Assembly (NCBI GenBank): GCA_019925095.2
Contig: CM034391.1
Location: 25,657,051 to 25,721,050 of the forward strand
Direction: 5' to 3'
Origin: Dendrolimus kikuchii
Lineage: Eukaryota > Arthropoda > Insecta > Lepidoptera > Lasiocampidae
Length of the DNA stretch: 64,000 nucleotides
The notes beneath the pieces are model-generated. The model was given only the letters and a program-made list of their open reading frames with translations. It ran no database searches and was not told the origin of the DNA. How positions within the stretch are numbered: the stretch's first letter is position 1; every line of letters starts with the position of its first letter. Below are positions 42,806 to 53,639 of this stretch, piece after piece. The position numbers and the translations under genes are program-made.

Positions 42806-43131
42806 TTATCCGTGCAGGAACGGAGAAAGAATACAATTTCCTGCGGCCAGGCGACCTGTCGTAAGAGGCGACAAAACAACCCACAGCCAGGTGGTAGGGT
42901 ATTTGCCCGACTGGATGGCGACCACCCCTGATCTAGAGTATGCCGCCATAACAACCTTGAGTTGTGTTTCGGCATTAGTGACCAGGTTCCAGTCTCCACT
43001 AAGAGAGCAGCAGCGCATTTGTAGCACCTTTGGTGTTGCAAATGCCCATAGGCGATGGTAACCGCTTTCCATCAAGTGGGCCGTCTGTCTGTCTGCTGAA
43101 CTCCTGCAATAGAAAAAAAAAAAAAAAAAAT
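42806..43131 (+). repeat. Family A retroposon, copy A17
   Basis: A long form ending CTGCAATAGAAAAA with an 18-A tract. Confidence 0.88.
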
Positions 43132-43779
43132 ATTATATTCAGTTTTTCAAAACTTCCTTTGGCGGCCATCTCACATGATTAGTGTAGGTGTTTATTTATA
43201 AATGTAGGTGAACAGTAAACAGTATTCCATCTTTACACGTTCATCCGTTGATCCGTCCTTTTGTGCGCCTTTTTTATGTACGTCACAGGAAATTTCTACC
43301 AAAACAGGATTCTTTAGGTAGTTTCTGAGATATAAGACATTTACGATTGAATATTCTTTTATAGCCAAATGAAAAATTAAATTTAAATCGGCAAACATAC
43401 ACACAATATATTGTATATCCCCAAATTTAAGCAAGTTACGCTTGGATTATGGTCGATATACAACGGACTATTCACACCCAGACACCCAGACTGCAGTAAT
43501 TAACGGAGAAAATTCTGCTGTAATATTCAATTCTGCTAGTTTAATATTTTGGCGTTGCGATGATATACAAAGTACAAGTCCATTGCAGTAGTATCAAAAA
43601 CTCGTATTCTACTAACTCCACAATATCTTTTGGATATCATCGTTGCAGAATAATAGTAGAAAAAAATGTTATTGCCATTAGCAGAAATAACTTTAGCCCA
43701 AATGAATATTGAAAAACTATTAAAAATCTTAAACATTTGTTGACTATATTTCGCTTATAAATATATATATAAAGATAGA
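43132..43779. other. Unassigned interval
   Basis: Two open frames (43192-43434 and 43536-43736, both minus) show no motif. Confidence 0.35.
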
Positions 43780-43980
43780 GTGGCGTGCCCAGGGAATGCT
43801 ATTGAAATTAACAAAATACCGAATTCAGCCAAACTACCATTGAGACGATAGTGTCCAGTGATTTTGACAACATAGTATTAGCAGATTTGGGCCCCAGGAA
43901 TCGAACCCGGAGCCTCTGCGTTGCAGTGAGATTGGCCGTCAAAGACTTGGCCCGCTCAGCCACAGAGACCGGCTAAATAC
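43780..43980 (-). repeat. Second tRNA-derived SINE-like sequence
   Basis: The minus strand has a good A box (TGGCTGAGCGGGC) and a perfect B box (GGTTCGATTCC) 55-60 bp apart. The T stem CCGGG/CCTGG can form, but the acceptor arms do not pair. Ser/Leu-tRNA-like spacing suggests the source. It differs from SINE-T. Confidence 0.6.
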
Positions 43981-44010
43981 AGTAGAGGTTAGGCCCTTTT
44001 ATGTTTACTT

Positions 44011-44099
44011 ATAGGCAGACTGGCAAACGGGTCCACTTGATGGCAAGTAGCTACCATCGCCCATGGACATCTGCAACACTAAAGAAGCCGATGTGTTGC
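44011..44099 (-). repeat. Family A fragment, copy A18
   Basis: A reverse 3' portion only (GGCAGACTGGCAAACGGG to GCAACACTAAAGAAGCC), followed by LTR copy e. Confidence 0.7.
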
Positions 44100-44564
44100 C
44101 TACTGTTACGACCTAGGTGCTGACAAAGACAAATTCATTCCTGCAGCCCTGTAAACTCACTTTATTACCTTTCCGGCATTTGGACTTCCTTTCTTTACTT
44201 TGTGTTTAAAATGTATGATTAGAAAAACCGCCCATTGTGTACTGTAATATTTTATGGTAGTCATTAGCGAGGTGTGATTCTAGGAAATTCGGTCCACGCG
44301 GCCAAGCAGACACATTTCATTTGTACAGTATAAAGCAATGCCTCAAAGGAGAGATGAGGCAGTCAAGCGATAACCACAAGCGAAGCAATTCGTGTGCATT
44401 CGGTAATCTATTTAGTGACCGACTTTGCGCGTGTTATTGACTTGTTTGGATTAGTTGTGTTCAGTTATATTTGTACCTGTGTTATACGTGTTTGTATAGT
44501 TCTAATAAACTCTATAATAATTCCAACGGCAATTTAATTCGAGTCCTGCAACTCATAAGACTAC
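44100..44564 (+). mobile_element. Solo LTR, family LTR-1, copy e
   Basis: 44104-44560, TGTTACGACC to ACTCATAAGA (decayed from GTAACA). CTAC at 44100-44103 and 44561-44564 is its 4-bp TSD. TAATAAACTC is kept. Confidence 0.72.
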
Positions 44565-44574
44565 CTTGTTGAGA

Positions 44575-45345
44575 CTTTAAATATCTGCTTACGCCCTTTT
44601 TGAAGAGCCCCATATTGTAGCGCTCTGGAAAAACCACAGGAGGGAGCTCACGTATGACATAAAGGAGCGAGCGCCACGTTCAGTGGATAACTTCCAGGTG
44701 TCAAGGAAGTGTGGATGAACTCCCAGTCGCCGGCGAGCAGTGCGGTGGTAAAATGGCGACGTAGGTACCAAACCAAATAGCTCCTCAGAACACTCCCCAT
44801 TGTACAGACGATAGAACGCGCTTAGAGCGCCAACGCCTCGTCTGAGACTTACATATTATACATACATACATAACTTCACGCCAGTTCCCTTGCGGGGTAG
44901 GCACGAAAAACAGAGCCCCATTCAGGCTTATTCTTACACACCTCACTTGCTTCTTTGACATTCATAACTCTTGCACATGCACGCTCATCTGTTCTTAAGG
45001 CTCCTGACATCACCTTCTGCTAGTACACGATCAATTTGATCATGTAAGGTGTGTCGTGGCCTTCCACGACTTCTGCATCCATCCACTTTTGCATTGTATA
45101 TCTATTTCAAACCACCGGAGCATTCCTTTCCTTACCTTCACCCCGACACTCTCTTTCAGACCAACTCTCTTTCTTACTTCGGTACGTTCTAAACCGCCTG
45201 TAAGTCAAATGGGAGCAGCTGGTACTGAGGTGCCCGAACCTAGAGATGGGAGCAGTACTCCACATAGGGACGGACATGAGCCTTGGCACTTCTACGGAAC
45301 CTATCATTTTGCAAGGAGTGCTACGCATTTGGCCGTTATTTTTGC
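44575..45345 (-). pseudogene. Jockey/CR1-type LINE-H C terminus, split by LINE-B
   Basis: Minus strand, upstream piece 45185-45345: AHVRPYVEYCSHL*VRAPQY then QLLPFDLQAV. Downstream piece 44575-44856: ALSAFYRLYNGECSEELFGL, TSPFYHRTARRRLGVHPHFL and DTWKLSTERGARSF. Both are characteristic of the RT C terminus in insect Jockey-like LINEs. About 25 residues between them are missing at the LINE-B insertion. Confidence 0.8.
44857..45184 (-). mobile_element. LINE-B 3' end, copy B14
   Basis: A reverse copy with a deletion after CTATTT (about 50 bp around the FGHVERM codons). It is inserted in LINE-H; no TSD is visible, consistent with target loss. Confidence 0.82.
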
Positions 45346-45645
45346 TTCTATTTATTCATTGGAATATATTTACTTTATCGTAAAGTAGATAGGTATCTAA
45401 AAGGCTTCACTTAACCCTTATAGAACTTTACATAAGATCTCAATTTCGCCGTCTACCCACATTCACTTTTCTATTTGACGTCGAACATAATAGAAACGCA
45501 AAAGCTTTTTGTCGCTCTGTTTACACTATCGAGTGTTTTTGTTTTAGAAACATTGCTGTTTCCTCCTTTCGGTGGTCGGTATACAAATATCTACGTATAA
45601 ATCACTAGAGGTCCCGGCAGACGCTGTCCTGCCGTGAAAAAGTAA

Positions 45646-46471
45646 AAATCTATCATATTGTTACGAGTTGCAGGACTCTAATTAAAATACCGTTGGAATT
45701 ATTATAGAGCTTATTAGAACTATACAAACCAAACACGTATAACACAGGTACAAATATAACCGAACGCAACAAATCCTAACGTAATGCAGAAGGTCGTAAT
45801 TCAATAAAACGCGCAAAGACCGTCACTTATTAGATTCCCGATTATAGTACACACGTCTAGCTTCGCTGGTAGTTCTCGCTCGACTGACTCCTACCTAAAT
45901 CGGGAAATTGCTTTATACTGCACAAATGCAATATTTCCCCCGGCAGCGTGGACCGAATTTCCTAGAATCAGCTTGTACTTTAACTCCGTAACACCTGGCT
46001 AATGATTACATTATAACAATAGGCCGTATGCCAATAAGTAAACAAAAGAAGACGACTATAAAAGAATTTCAATGTTATTAGTTCAAACGCCAACGGGTAA
46101 TAAATGTGCTTTGTTTTAGATATGCAGGTGGATTTTGTGTTTGTCGAGACCTGACTTGTAACAATATTAAAAAAATCACACAGAAATCATTATGTTAGTC
46201 TTACGCAATAGCGTATGTGCTAGTTTACAACACTTTAGACTGTAATCTGCTGTCCATGTATGTTATTTTTATATACATTTTTTTTTCTTTGTTGCATAAA
46301 AATTACAGATAATTTAAGAATTTCCTTCTAGTCAGGTTGCCTGGAAGAGATCGCGTTTAGGGATAAGGCCGCCTTTTGTTTTACCGTAACTATTGTTTTG
46401 TTGTGTATTTTTGTAATGTTTGTTTTGGTTAACAATAAAGTGTTGTCTATGTCTCTCTATGTCTAAATCTA
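45646..46471 (+). mobile_element. LINE-D-like 3' end, D6, itself split by an LTR
   Basis: AAATCTA at 45646-45652 and 46465-46471 is a 7-bp TSD. Inside lie LTR copy f and then the UTR with GGTTGCCTGGAAGAGATCGC and CAATAAAGTG. The stem-loop at 46350-46364 has decayed (ATCGC/GGGAT). Confidence 0.7.
45655..46167 (-). mobile_element. Solo LTR, family LTR-1, copy f
   Basis: 45659-46163, exactly 505 bp, with perfect ATAT duplications on both sides. The right end in plus orientation is CTTGTAACA. Confidence 0.82.
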
Positions 46472-46753
46472 AGACCCGATTCCAGCGCCAAGTATTTTGT
46501 TAAGATTTACATTTTTAAATTCGTAATATCTTTTGAATAGAATGTCCGATTTGAATAATTCAAAAAGTAATCTACAGGTATTGAAACAGTCTTGAATAAA
46601 AAATGATTTATTTGGATAAGGATTAATACAAAGGTATGGATAGGTTTGATTTTGGTAGGCATTTCTATCAACTTTTAAAATGTAAAAAATTAGTTATAAT
46701 GACATAACTACAGCAGTTGGATATATGATGTAGTTGTATTTTTGTGGAGATTG

Positions 46754-47266
46754 ATATTGTTACAATTTAGGTTCCGACAAAAACAAATTCCACCTGCATA
46801 TTTGCAAAAACACATTTTATTACCTGTCGGCATTTGAACTAATTGTAATTCTTTTATAATCGTCTTCTTTTGTTTACGTACTTATTTGCATAAATTTCTA
46901 GAGAACAGCCCATTGTTTTATTGTACTCGTTTATAGTCACTTGCGGCTGAATCATTAGCCAGGTGTTGCGGATTACGTTGACAACGATACGGGCACATTT
47001 GTATTTGTGAGGTATAAAACGACGGCCTCATGGGGAGAGGGGCAGTCGAGTGAGAACCACGATCAAGGCGAGACGTGTGTACATTCGGGAATCTATTAGC
47101 GACGGATTTTTACGCGTTTTATTGAATTACGACCTTCTGCATTACGTTTGAATTTGTTGTGTTTGGTTCTATATGTTTCTGTATTATACGTGTTTGTATA
47201 GTTCTAATGAACTCTATAATATTTCTAACGGCATTTTAGTTCGAATCCCGTTACTCGTAACAATAT
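46754..47266 (+). mobile_element. Solo LTR, family LTR-1, copy g
   Basis: 46758-47262, also 505 bp, TGTTACAATTTAGG to TTACTCGTAACA, with perfect ATAT duplications. The related Helitron at 14.2 kb has uninterrupted ATATG at this point. Confidence 0.85.
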
Positions 47267-47515
47267 GTCCTTTAATATTGTAGAACATGTTTTTATTCTA
47301 TCATCAATAATTTCCGCAGCGCCGACGATGAAATACATTTTATGGGCAATTTTTTTACACCTTGGGTTACATTATTGAAGTTTTAGTAGGGATCCCTATT
47401 TTTTTCTAGTAATAAATATAGCCTATATTACTCAAGGATAATTTAACATTCTGATGGTGAAAGAATTATTGAAATCGCTTTAGTAATTTATGAGTTTATT
47501 TGTTACAAACATACA

Positions 47516-47858
47516 AAAATTAGAATCTTGCAAAAACTGCGTTCATTTAACTCTTGGTCGTGTATGTAACCCACGAGAAATACATCGGATTTCACTTATA
47601 CCTCCGTTGTAACGACTTTTTGGGTATAGCGACGAAAGTATTTAGTCCCTTGAATTTATAGTATATTTTTAGAGGCAAATAATTTGGCTATAACGACTTG
47701 CAGCGCCGATTTCGTGTATAACGACTAGCTTTTATGAACCAGATGTGACAAGTTTCTAAAATCCCTTGCAGTTATTGCAACGAGTCTACACACAAGGAAG
47801 GGTCAACAAACAAAAACATAAAGTTCCATTTATGGTATCATAAAGTTTTATTATCTTT
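47516..47858. other. Unassigned interval
   Basis: AT-rich, no supported feature. Confidence 0.35.
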
Positions 47859-48260
47859 TGTTTACATCCAACGGACCGCGTTCGTAATACTGAGGTAAGA
47901 AAGAGAGTTGGTCTGAAAGAGAGTGTCGGGGTGAAGGTAAGGAAAGGAATGCTCCGGTGGTTCGGGCATGTGGAAAGAATGCATGATGAAAGAATGACTA
48001 AACAGATATACAATGCAAAAGTGGATGGATGCAGAAGTCGTGGAAGGCCACGACACACCTTCCATGATCAAATTGATCGTGTACTAGCAGAAGGTGATGT
48101 CAGGAGCCTTAAGAACAGACGAGCGTGCATGTGCAAGAGTTATGAATGTCAAAGAAGCAAGTGAGGTGTGTAAGAATAAGCCTAAATGGCGCTCTGTTGC
48201 TCGTGCCTACCCCGCAAGGGAACTGGCGTGAAGTTATGTATGTATGTATGTTTACATCCA
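47859..48260 (+). mobile_element. LINE-B 3' end, copy B15
   Basis: 378 bp, nearly identical to the consensus, with a perfect 12-bp TSD, TGTTTACATCCA, at 47859-47870 and 48249-48260. One of the most recent copies. Confidence 0.9.
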
Positions 48261-48429
48261 CTGACGGTCAGCAGTTGTAATACATTTTTTTTATAAAATA
48301 GTCTGGTTTATAGTTCCAGTAATAGTGCTTGGTTGCTGATCGCTGTTTTACCAGGGGTAATCGCGTTTATATCTCCGGCCCGGACGGGCGATGTCTGCCT
48401 TCCTTGTATGTATTTTCATTGCATGAGTA

Positions 48430-49196
48430 TATCATAGAGGCAGGCGGCACAGCTAATGGAAAGCGGTTACTATCGCCTATGGTTATTTGTAACACCAAAA
48501 GTGCTATATGCAATAAAACTTATACACATACTCAAACCAACGCGCACTACCATCGCATTGCATTACACGCACACTTCACAAACAAACCAAGACACACAAA
48601 GAGCCTAAAAATTAATAAATAACCCAGGCACAGAAAAGAAAAAAACAACACACATGGCACTAGATAGGACTATATATAAGTATAGATATAAGGCCAATAC
48701 TGCACATGCACTTCCTCACAACACCAGCATGTAACAGATACACTCTACATTAGTATAAGCTTAGTATTAAAATTAGTATAAATTAATATAATAAGTTATT
48801 CTTAAGGTACACCACAACATAAAAATCACTAAATTAATGTCACACACAGTAATAAAAATAAACAATAAGCGTGTATGGACTCTAAAAATTTTTATAGAAA
48901 TTGAGTAGTAAAAAAGGGTACGGAACTCGAGTCAGTAGAGATTTTAATAAACATAAAAAAAAAACACCAAAAGTGCTTCCAATGTGCTGCCGCTCTCTAA
49001 GCAGGGGCGGGGAACCTGGCCACTAATGTCGGAATACAACTCTAGGTTCCTATGGCGGCATACACTAGACCAGGATTAGGTAGCCATCCAAACGGTTAAA
49101 TACCTTGCCACTGGCTGTGAGTTGTTATGCCGCCTCTTAAGATAGGCCACTCGGACGGACGAAATTTTATTCTTTTCCCTTTCTGCACGAATAAAG
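48430..49196 (-). repeat. Family A retroposon, copy A19, split
   Basis: The parts 48430-48505 and 48978-49196 together form one diverged reverse copy. Repeat F separates them. Confidence 0.78.
48492..48977 (+). repeat. Repeat F middle as an A-tailed retroposon
   Basis: A 458-bp insert (48506-48963) ending TTTTAATAAACATAAAAAAA. ACACCAAAAGTGCT at 48492-48505 and 48964-48977 is a perfect 14-bp TSD. It matches the middle of 19300-19905, so this part moves on its own by retroposition. Confidence 0.85.
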
Positions 49197-49337
49197 ATAG
49201 TGTGATGAGTGTTGGTGGAACGATCGGTTAAAGAAAATTAGAAGGACGAATACATTTTAGAAGGGGATAGATGATGATCAAAAGAATAACGAAATGAAGA
49301 TCGAAATTATGGGTTGAATTTAAAATTATGAGAAGAT

Positions 49338-49899
49338 TTTTTTTTATTGCTAGAGTTCAGCAGACAGGCAGCCGGCCCACTGGATGGAAAGCGGTTACCG
49401 TCGCCTATGGACATTTTACTACACCAAAGGTGCTACAAATGCGCTGCTGCTCTCTTAAGTGAGTCTGGAACCTGTTCACTAATGCCGGAACACAACTCAA
49501 GGTTGTTATGGCGACATACTTCAAACCCTTCTTGCCAGGTGGTAGGGCATTTACCCGACTGGATGGCTACCACCCCTGGTCTAAAGTATGTCGCCATAAC
49601 AACCTTGAGTTGTGTTCCGGCATTAGTGACCAGGTTCCAGTCTCCCTTAAGAGAGCAGCAGCGCATTTGTAGCACCTTTGGTGTTGCAAATGTCTATAGG
49701 CGCTGGTAACCGCTTTCCATCAAGTGGGCCGTCCGCCTGTCTGCTGAGCTCCTACAATAAAAAATACTTCAAACCAGGGGTGGTAGCCATCCAGTCGGGC
49801 AAATGCCCTAGCACCTAGCTGTGGGTTCTTTAGTCGCCTCTTACGACAGGCCGCCCGGCCGCAGGAAATTGTATTCTTTCTCCGTTCCTGCACGGATAC
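49338..49899 (-). repeat. Family A retroposon, copy A20, split by another A copy
   Basis: The parts 49338-49527 and 49764-49899 form one reverse long copy. A sense short-form copy is inserted near CATACTTCAAACC. Confidence 0.87.
49516..49775 (+). repeat. Family A short form inserted in copy A20
   Basis: 49528-49763 starts CTTCTTGCCAGGTGG and ends CAATAAAAA. ATACTTCAAACC at 49516-49527 and 49764-49775 is a perfect 12-bp TSD. This proves that the short form transposes as a unit. Confidence 0.9.
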
Positions 49900-50312
49900 A
49901 GAACCACGTACGGCTGTGTAAGTCAATAAAATAATTTAGTTAAAACAACTGGTGTTTACTTCCAATGTCAAGTGCGTACCCCGCTCGTACGTAACAATAT
50001 TATTGTTTACTTATAAAATAAAATTGCTAACTATAATACACGTATAGGAAACAACAGTTTCAGACAAACAGAACAAACCAAACAGTTAGTTGAATAAACC
50101 CTTAGTACAATTTAATACAATCAAAACCAATTAGTGTCTGCGAAGACCCAGAGACGATAAATTATTCATATCTAATTACATCTCGAAATCTAGCTAGATG
50201 TGATTATGATGCTGTCATTAGACGGATCACCAAGATTGTATCTATTTCGTTGAATCATCGAAATCGAAAGACCGAAATATATTATCGGTATAACTTGACG
50301 GAATACAAAATT
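49900..50312. other. Unassigned interval
   Basis: No gene or recognised repeat. Confidence 0.35.
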
Positions 50313-50544
50313 CTATCCGTGCAGGAAAGGAGAAAGAATACAATTTCTTGCGGCCGGGCGGCCTATCGTAAGAGGTGACAAAACAACCCACAGCCAGGTG
50401 GTAGGGCATTTGCCCGTCTGTATAGGTATCAACCCTGGTCTAGAGTATGCTGCCGTAACCACCTTGATTTGTGTTCCGGTATTTGTGACCAGGTTACAGT
50501 CTCCCTTAAGAGAGCAGCAGCGCATTTGTAGCACCTTTGGTGTT
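50313..50544 (+). repeat. Family A retroposon, copy A21, 3'-truncated
   Basis: Consensus from CTATCCGTGCAGG to CCTTTGGTGTTGC, then abruptly family K sequence. The tail is lost. Confidence 0.83.
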
Positions 50545-50551
50545 GCGGTGG

Positions 50552-50850
50552 TTTGGTGTTTTACTTTGCACCGACTTCAAGATGTTTTACATAATACATA
50601 TTAATACGAAAGGTGCTGCGCTCTTTGAAAAATATAGGTCCCAAGAAACGGGAACACAAAAATGTTCGTAAAATGAAAACTACTGGGCTAAACTATATTA
50701 AATTTTTAGGTGACCAAATGGCAACTATTCCGCATCAAACTAAACAAGAATCACGTAAATCGGATCATAAATCTCGGAGTAATCGGTGAACATACATAAA
50801 AAAAAAATCCCGACGAATTGAGAACTTCCTCCTTTTTTGAAGTCGGTTAA
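50552..50850. repeat. Family K repeat, copy K5
   Basis: Opens TTTACTTTGCACCGACTTCA, shares GACCAAATGGCAACTATTCC, ends TTTGAAGTCGGTTAAAAAT. Confidence 0.7.
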
Positions 50851-51113
50851 AAATTCTCAAAAATAGTTAACCTCTAACTGAATATACAAATCTAAGTCAT
50901 AATGAATACAATTGAAATCAATTTGCCTCCTCGGGTTCCAAGGAGGATAAATTATTCATATCCAATTAGACCACGTCTCGGCTGGATTTACGACTGCATT
51001 TCAACTTTCTGTAACAGTTACGTCCTTACTTTATAAAATGATTATATTATCAGTTCAAATTGGAGGGTTCCGCGACTATGTTGGCAACAATGGTCCCTTA
51101 TAAAACGTCAGTA

Positions 51114-51568
51114 TTATTGTTACGAGTGTGGAATTACTATAGAGTTTATTAGAACTGTACAAACACGTATAAAACAGGTACAAACATACTGGATACAACC
51201 AGTAACACTGCACGAGTCAATAACACGCGCAAAGTCCGTCACTATATCGCTGATCGAAAGTACTACACACGTCTTGCTAGTATGGTAATCGTCGCTTGAC
51301 TCACCCCTCCGTTCGGTCATTGTTTTATACTACACTGTATAATAGAACAAAGGACCGTGTTCACCGAGTTAATCCGCACACCTGGCAAGCAATGATTAGT
51401 TCGACACTAATGACGGCCATAAAAGAAATAGAGAAACAATAGCATGTTTTTTCTGAACTACAAATTCTAAACACAAAGTAAACAAAAGAATTCCTAAATC
51501 CGGTGGCAATAAAACTGCGTTTTACGACCTGCACGTGTGCGCATTTCTGTGTCGGTATCTAACATTAT
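51114..51568 (-). mobile_element. Solo LTR, family LTR-1, copy h
   Basis: 51118-51564 (447 bp, internally shorter), TGTTACGAG at the left in plus orientation and CTAACA at the right. TTAT duplicated on both sides. Confidence 0.75.
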
Positions 51569-51654
51569 GAAAGAAAGAAAATTATTTTATTAAGACAACT
51601 AAACTAATCTATACAGATATTATGTTACATTTATTTAATTGCATAGTTGTTGTC

Positions 51655-51856
51655 ATGTTTCTTTTTACATACACACATACATAACTTCACGCCAGTTCCC
51701 TTGCGGGGTAGGCACGAACAACAGAGCGCCATTCAGGCTTATTCTTACACACCTCACTAGCTTCTTTGACATTCATAGCTCTCGTCATACACGCTCGTCT
51801 GTTCTTAAGACTCCTGACATCACCTTCTGCTAGTACACGATCAATGTTTCTTTTTA
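51655..51856 (-). mobile_element. LINE-B 3' end, copy B16
   Basis: A reverse 176-bp copy. ATGTTTCTTTTTA at 51655-51667 and 51844-51856 is a perfect 13-bp TSD. Confidence 0.9.
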
Positions 51857-52499
51857 AAGTTAATAATTAATTAAATGTACCCTCTTATTTTTAAGATACA
51901 ATCGGTCATTTCTTTAATTGTATAATATTGTTATAGTTTTATTTATTCTGTGATTAGCATCTGTTTTGTATAGACTAGTTGTTTATAATTTACCATAATT
52001 TTATATAATAATATTTATTCCTAATATAAAGTGCTAATTGTGTAGACTACAATTCAAAATCTCTCAATTGTTTATAGAGGGTATTCAATACATTTTATTT
52101 TCATGTTGGCAGATGCGATAGATTTTTTTACTACGTTTGATTTATTTATTTTATTACATTTAAAATTTTAAATATAATATCTTATACAATATATTATCTA
52201 AAATTTCCAAACAATAATTGATTAAATTCTTGTCATTCATAACCCTTTTAATTAAAATAGTTTATCAATGACTTCAATCCGCTGCCGGTTGTGCCGATTT
52301 GCTAAATTTCTTATACTGTAAAATTGTTGGAGGGATGGCGAGGTGCTCTAAAAATGTTTGGCGAATCTGTAGAGTGAGTAGATGAAATGTACCCAAGCCG
52401 TAAGGTTCTTTGATTATAAGTATTGTGACCAGATGCTGTTCTTTTATTACCATAAACACTTCTGGGTTGTTGCAAGTATTACAATTAGTAAGTAGTAAG
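51857..52499. other. Unassigned interval
   Basis: AT-rich; a minus frame of 61 residues at 52274-52459 has no motif. Confidence 0.35.
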
Positions 52500-52700
52500 T
52501 GTAAGGCCTGAGTGTCCGCTCTATTCGAGCGTGCAGTGGGGCGGAGCGTGCAGCGTTCGTGTCAAACACATGGAAACGCTAGCGGGTGTGACTCCAGTGG
52601 AGGCCGGCTGACGCGACGGACGCATGCATGTTTGCGTTGAGCAACGCGTCGTGTATAGGAACGCTGTACGCCCCGTTCCGCTCCGCTGAGTCCGTAGATA
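52500..52700. mobile_element. Possible GC-rich MITE
   Basis: GGGGCGGAGCGTGCAGCGTT near 52538 is partly complementary to CTGTACGCCCCGTTCCGCTC near 52663, an imperfect inverted repeat about 100 bp apart in a GC-rich block. No TSD was recognised. Confidence 0.35.
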
Positions 52701-52744
52701 AACTAATTTAAATGTGAGCGGGGCGCCGCGTACAGGTTTAGACC

Positions 52745-53105
52745 AGTCTGTGAAAGAAGAGAGTTGGTCTGAAAGAGAGTGTCGGGGTGAAGGTAAGGAA
52801 AGGAATGCTCCGGTGGTTCGGGCATGTGGAAAGAATGACTAAACAGATATACAATCCAAAAGTGGATGGATGCAGAAGTCGTGGAAGGCCACGACACACC
52901 TTCCATGATCAAATTGATCGTGTACTAGCAGAAGGTGATGTCAGGAGCCTTAAAAACAGACGAGCGTGCATGACAAGAGTTATGAATGTCCAAGAAGCAA
53001 GTTAGGCGTGTAAGAATAAGCCTGAATGGCGCTCTGTTGTTCATGCCTACCCCGCAAGGGAACTGGCGTGAAGTTATGTAAGTATGTATGTATGTGAACG
53101 AAGAA
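52745..53105 (+). mobile_element. LINE-B 3' end, copy B17
   Basis: Starts at RVGLKESVGVKVRKGMLRWF with a 12-bp in-frame deletion (HDER lost). GTGAAMGAAGA flanks it on both sides, an 11-bp TSD with one mismatch. Confidence 0.85.
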
Positions 53106-53371
53106 CGCAGAGCCGAACTCAGGCCACTCGGTTGGATGCTTTATTGCCCGCAGCCCGCCCCGCCGGACGCTTTGCCACTCAGGCCGTACGCTTAGAATGT
53201 TAATCACTAAAGATAATATAAGATAATTAGAAATAACCACTGTCTAGAACTCTAGATTGTAAGTACAATAGTAATATTATTAAATGTCTTATGAAAATAT
53301 ATACAGTATTTATATTACAATATCAATTTTTAAATTTTTTGTCTGTTTGTCTGGATGTTCTGGCTAACGAC

Positions 53372-53577
53372 TGGATATGGTTACCACCCCTGATCTAGAG
53401 TATGCCACCATAACAATCTTGATTTGTGTTTCGGTATTAGTGAACAGGTTCCAGTCTCCCTTAAGAGAGCAGCAGCGCGTTTGTAGCAACTTTGGTGTTG
53501 CAAGTAACCATAGGCGACGGTAACCGCTTTCCATCAAGTGGGCCGTCTGCCTGTCTGCTGAACTCATGCAATAAAAA
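53372..53577 (+). repeat. Family A retroposon, copy A22, 5'-truncated
   Basis: Begins at GGTTACCACCCCTGATCTAG, a different truncation from the short class, and ends CATGCAATAAAAAAG. Confidence 0.8.
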
Positions 53578-53639
53578 AGTACATATTATCATATACTAAT
53601 TAAATAGTTTTAAACTTAGATTAACAAAAATTCGGGACA

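Larger units (their letters stand above)
45604..47515 (-). mobile_element. Helitron carrying three nested insertions
   Basis: The 3' terminus ACTAGAGGTCCCGGCAGACG with its GGCAG/CTGCC hairpin is at 45604. The body resumes at 46465 (AAGACCCGATTCCAGCGCCA) and again at 47267, ending near 47515. The interior matches 14000-14521. LINE-D6 and LTR copies f and g account for the gaps. Confidence 0.7.

Noticed and set aside
43896..43978. Possible functional type II tRNA gene (good A and B boxes).
   Set aside because: The acceptor arms do not pair and no terminator follows at the right place; tRNA-derived SINE is the better call.
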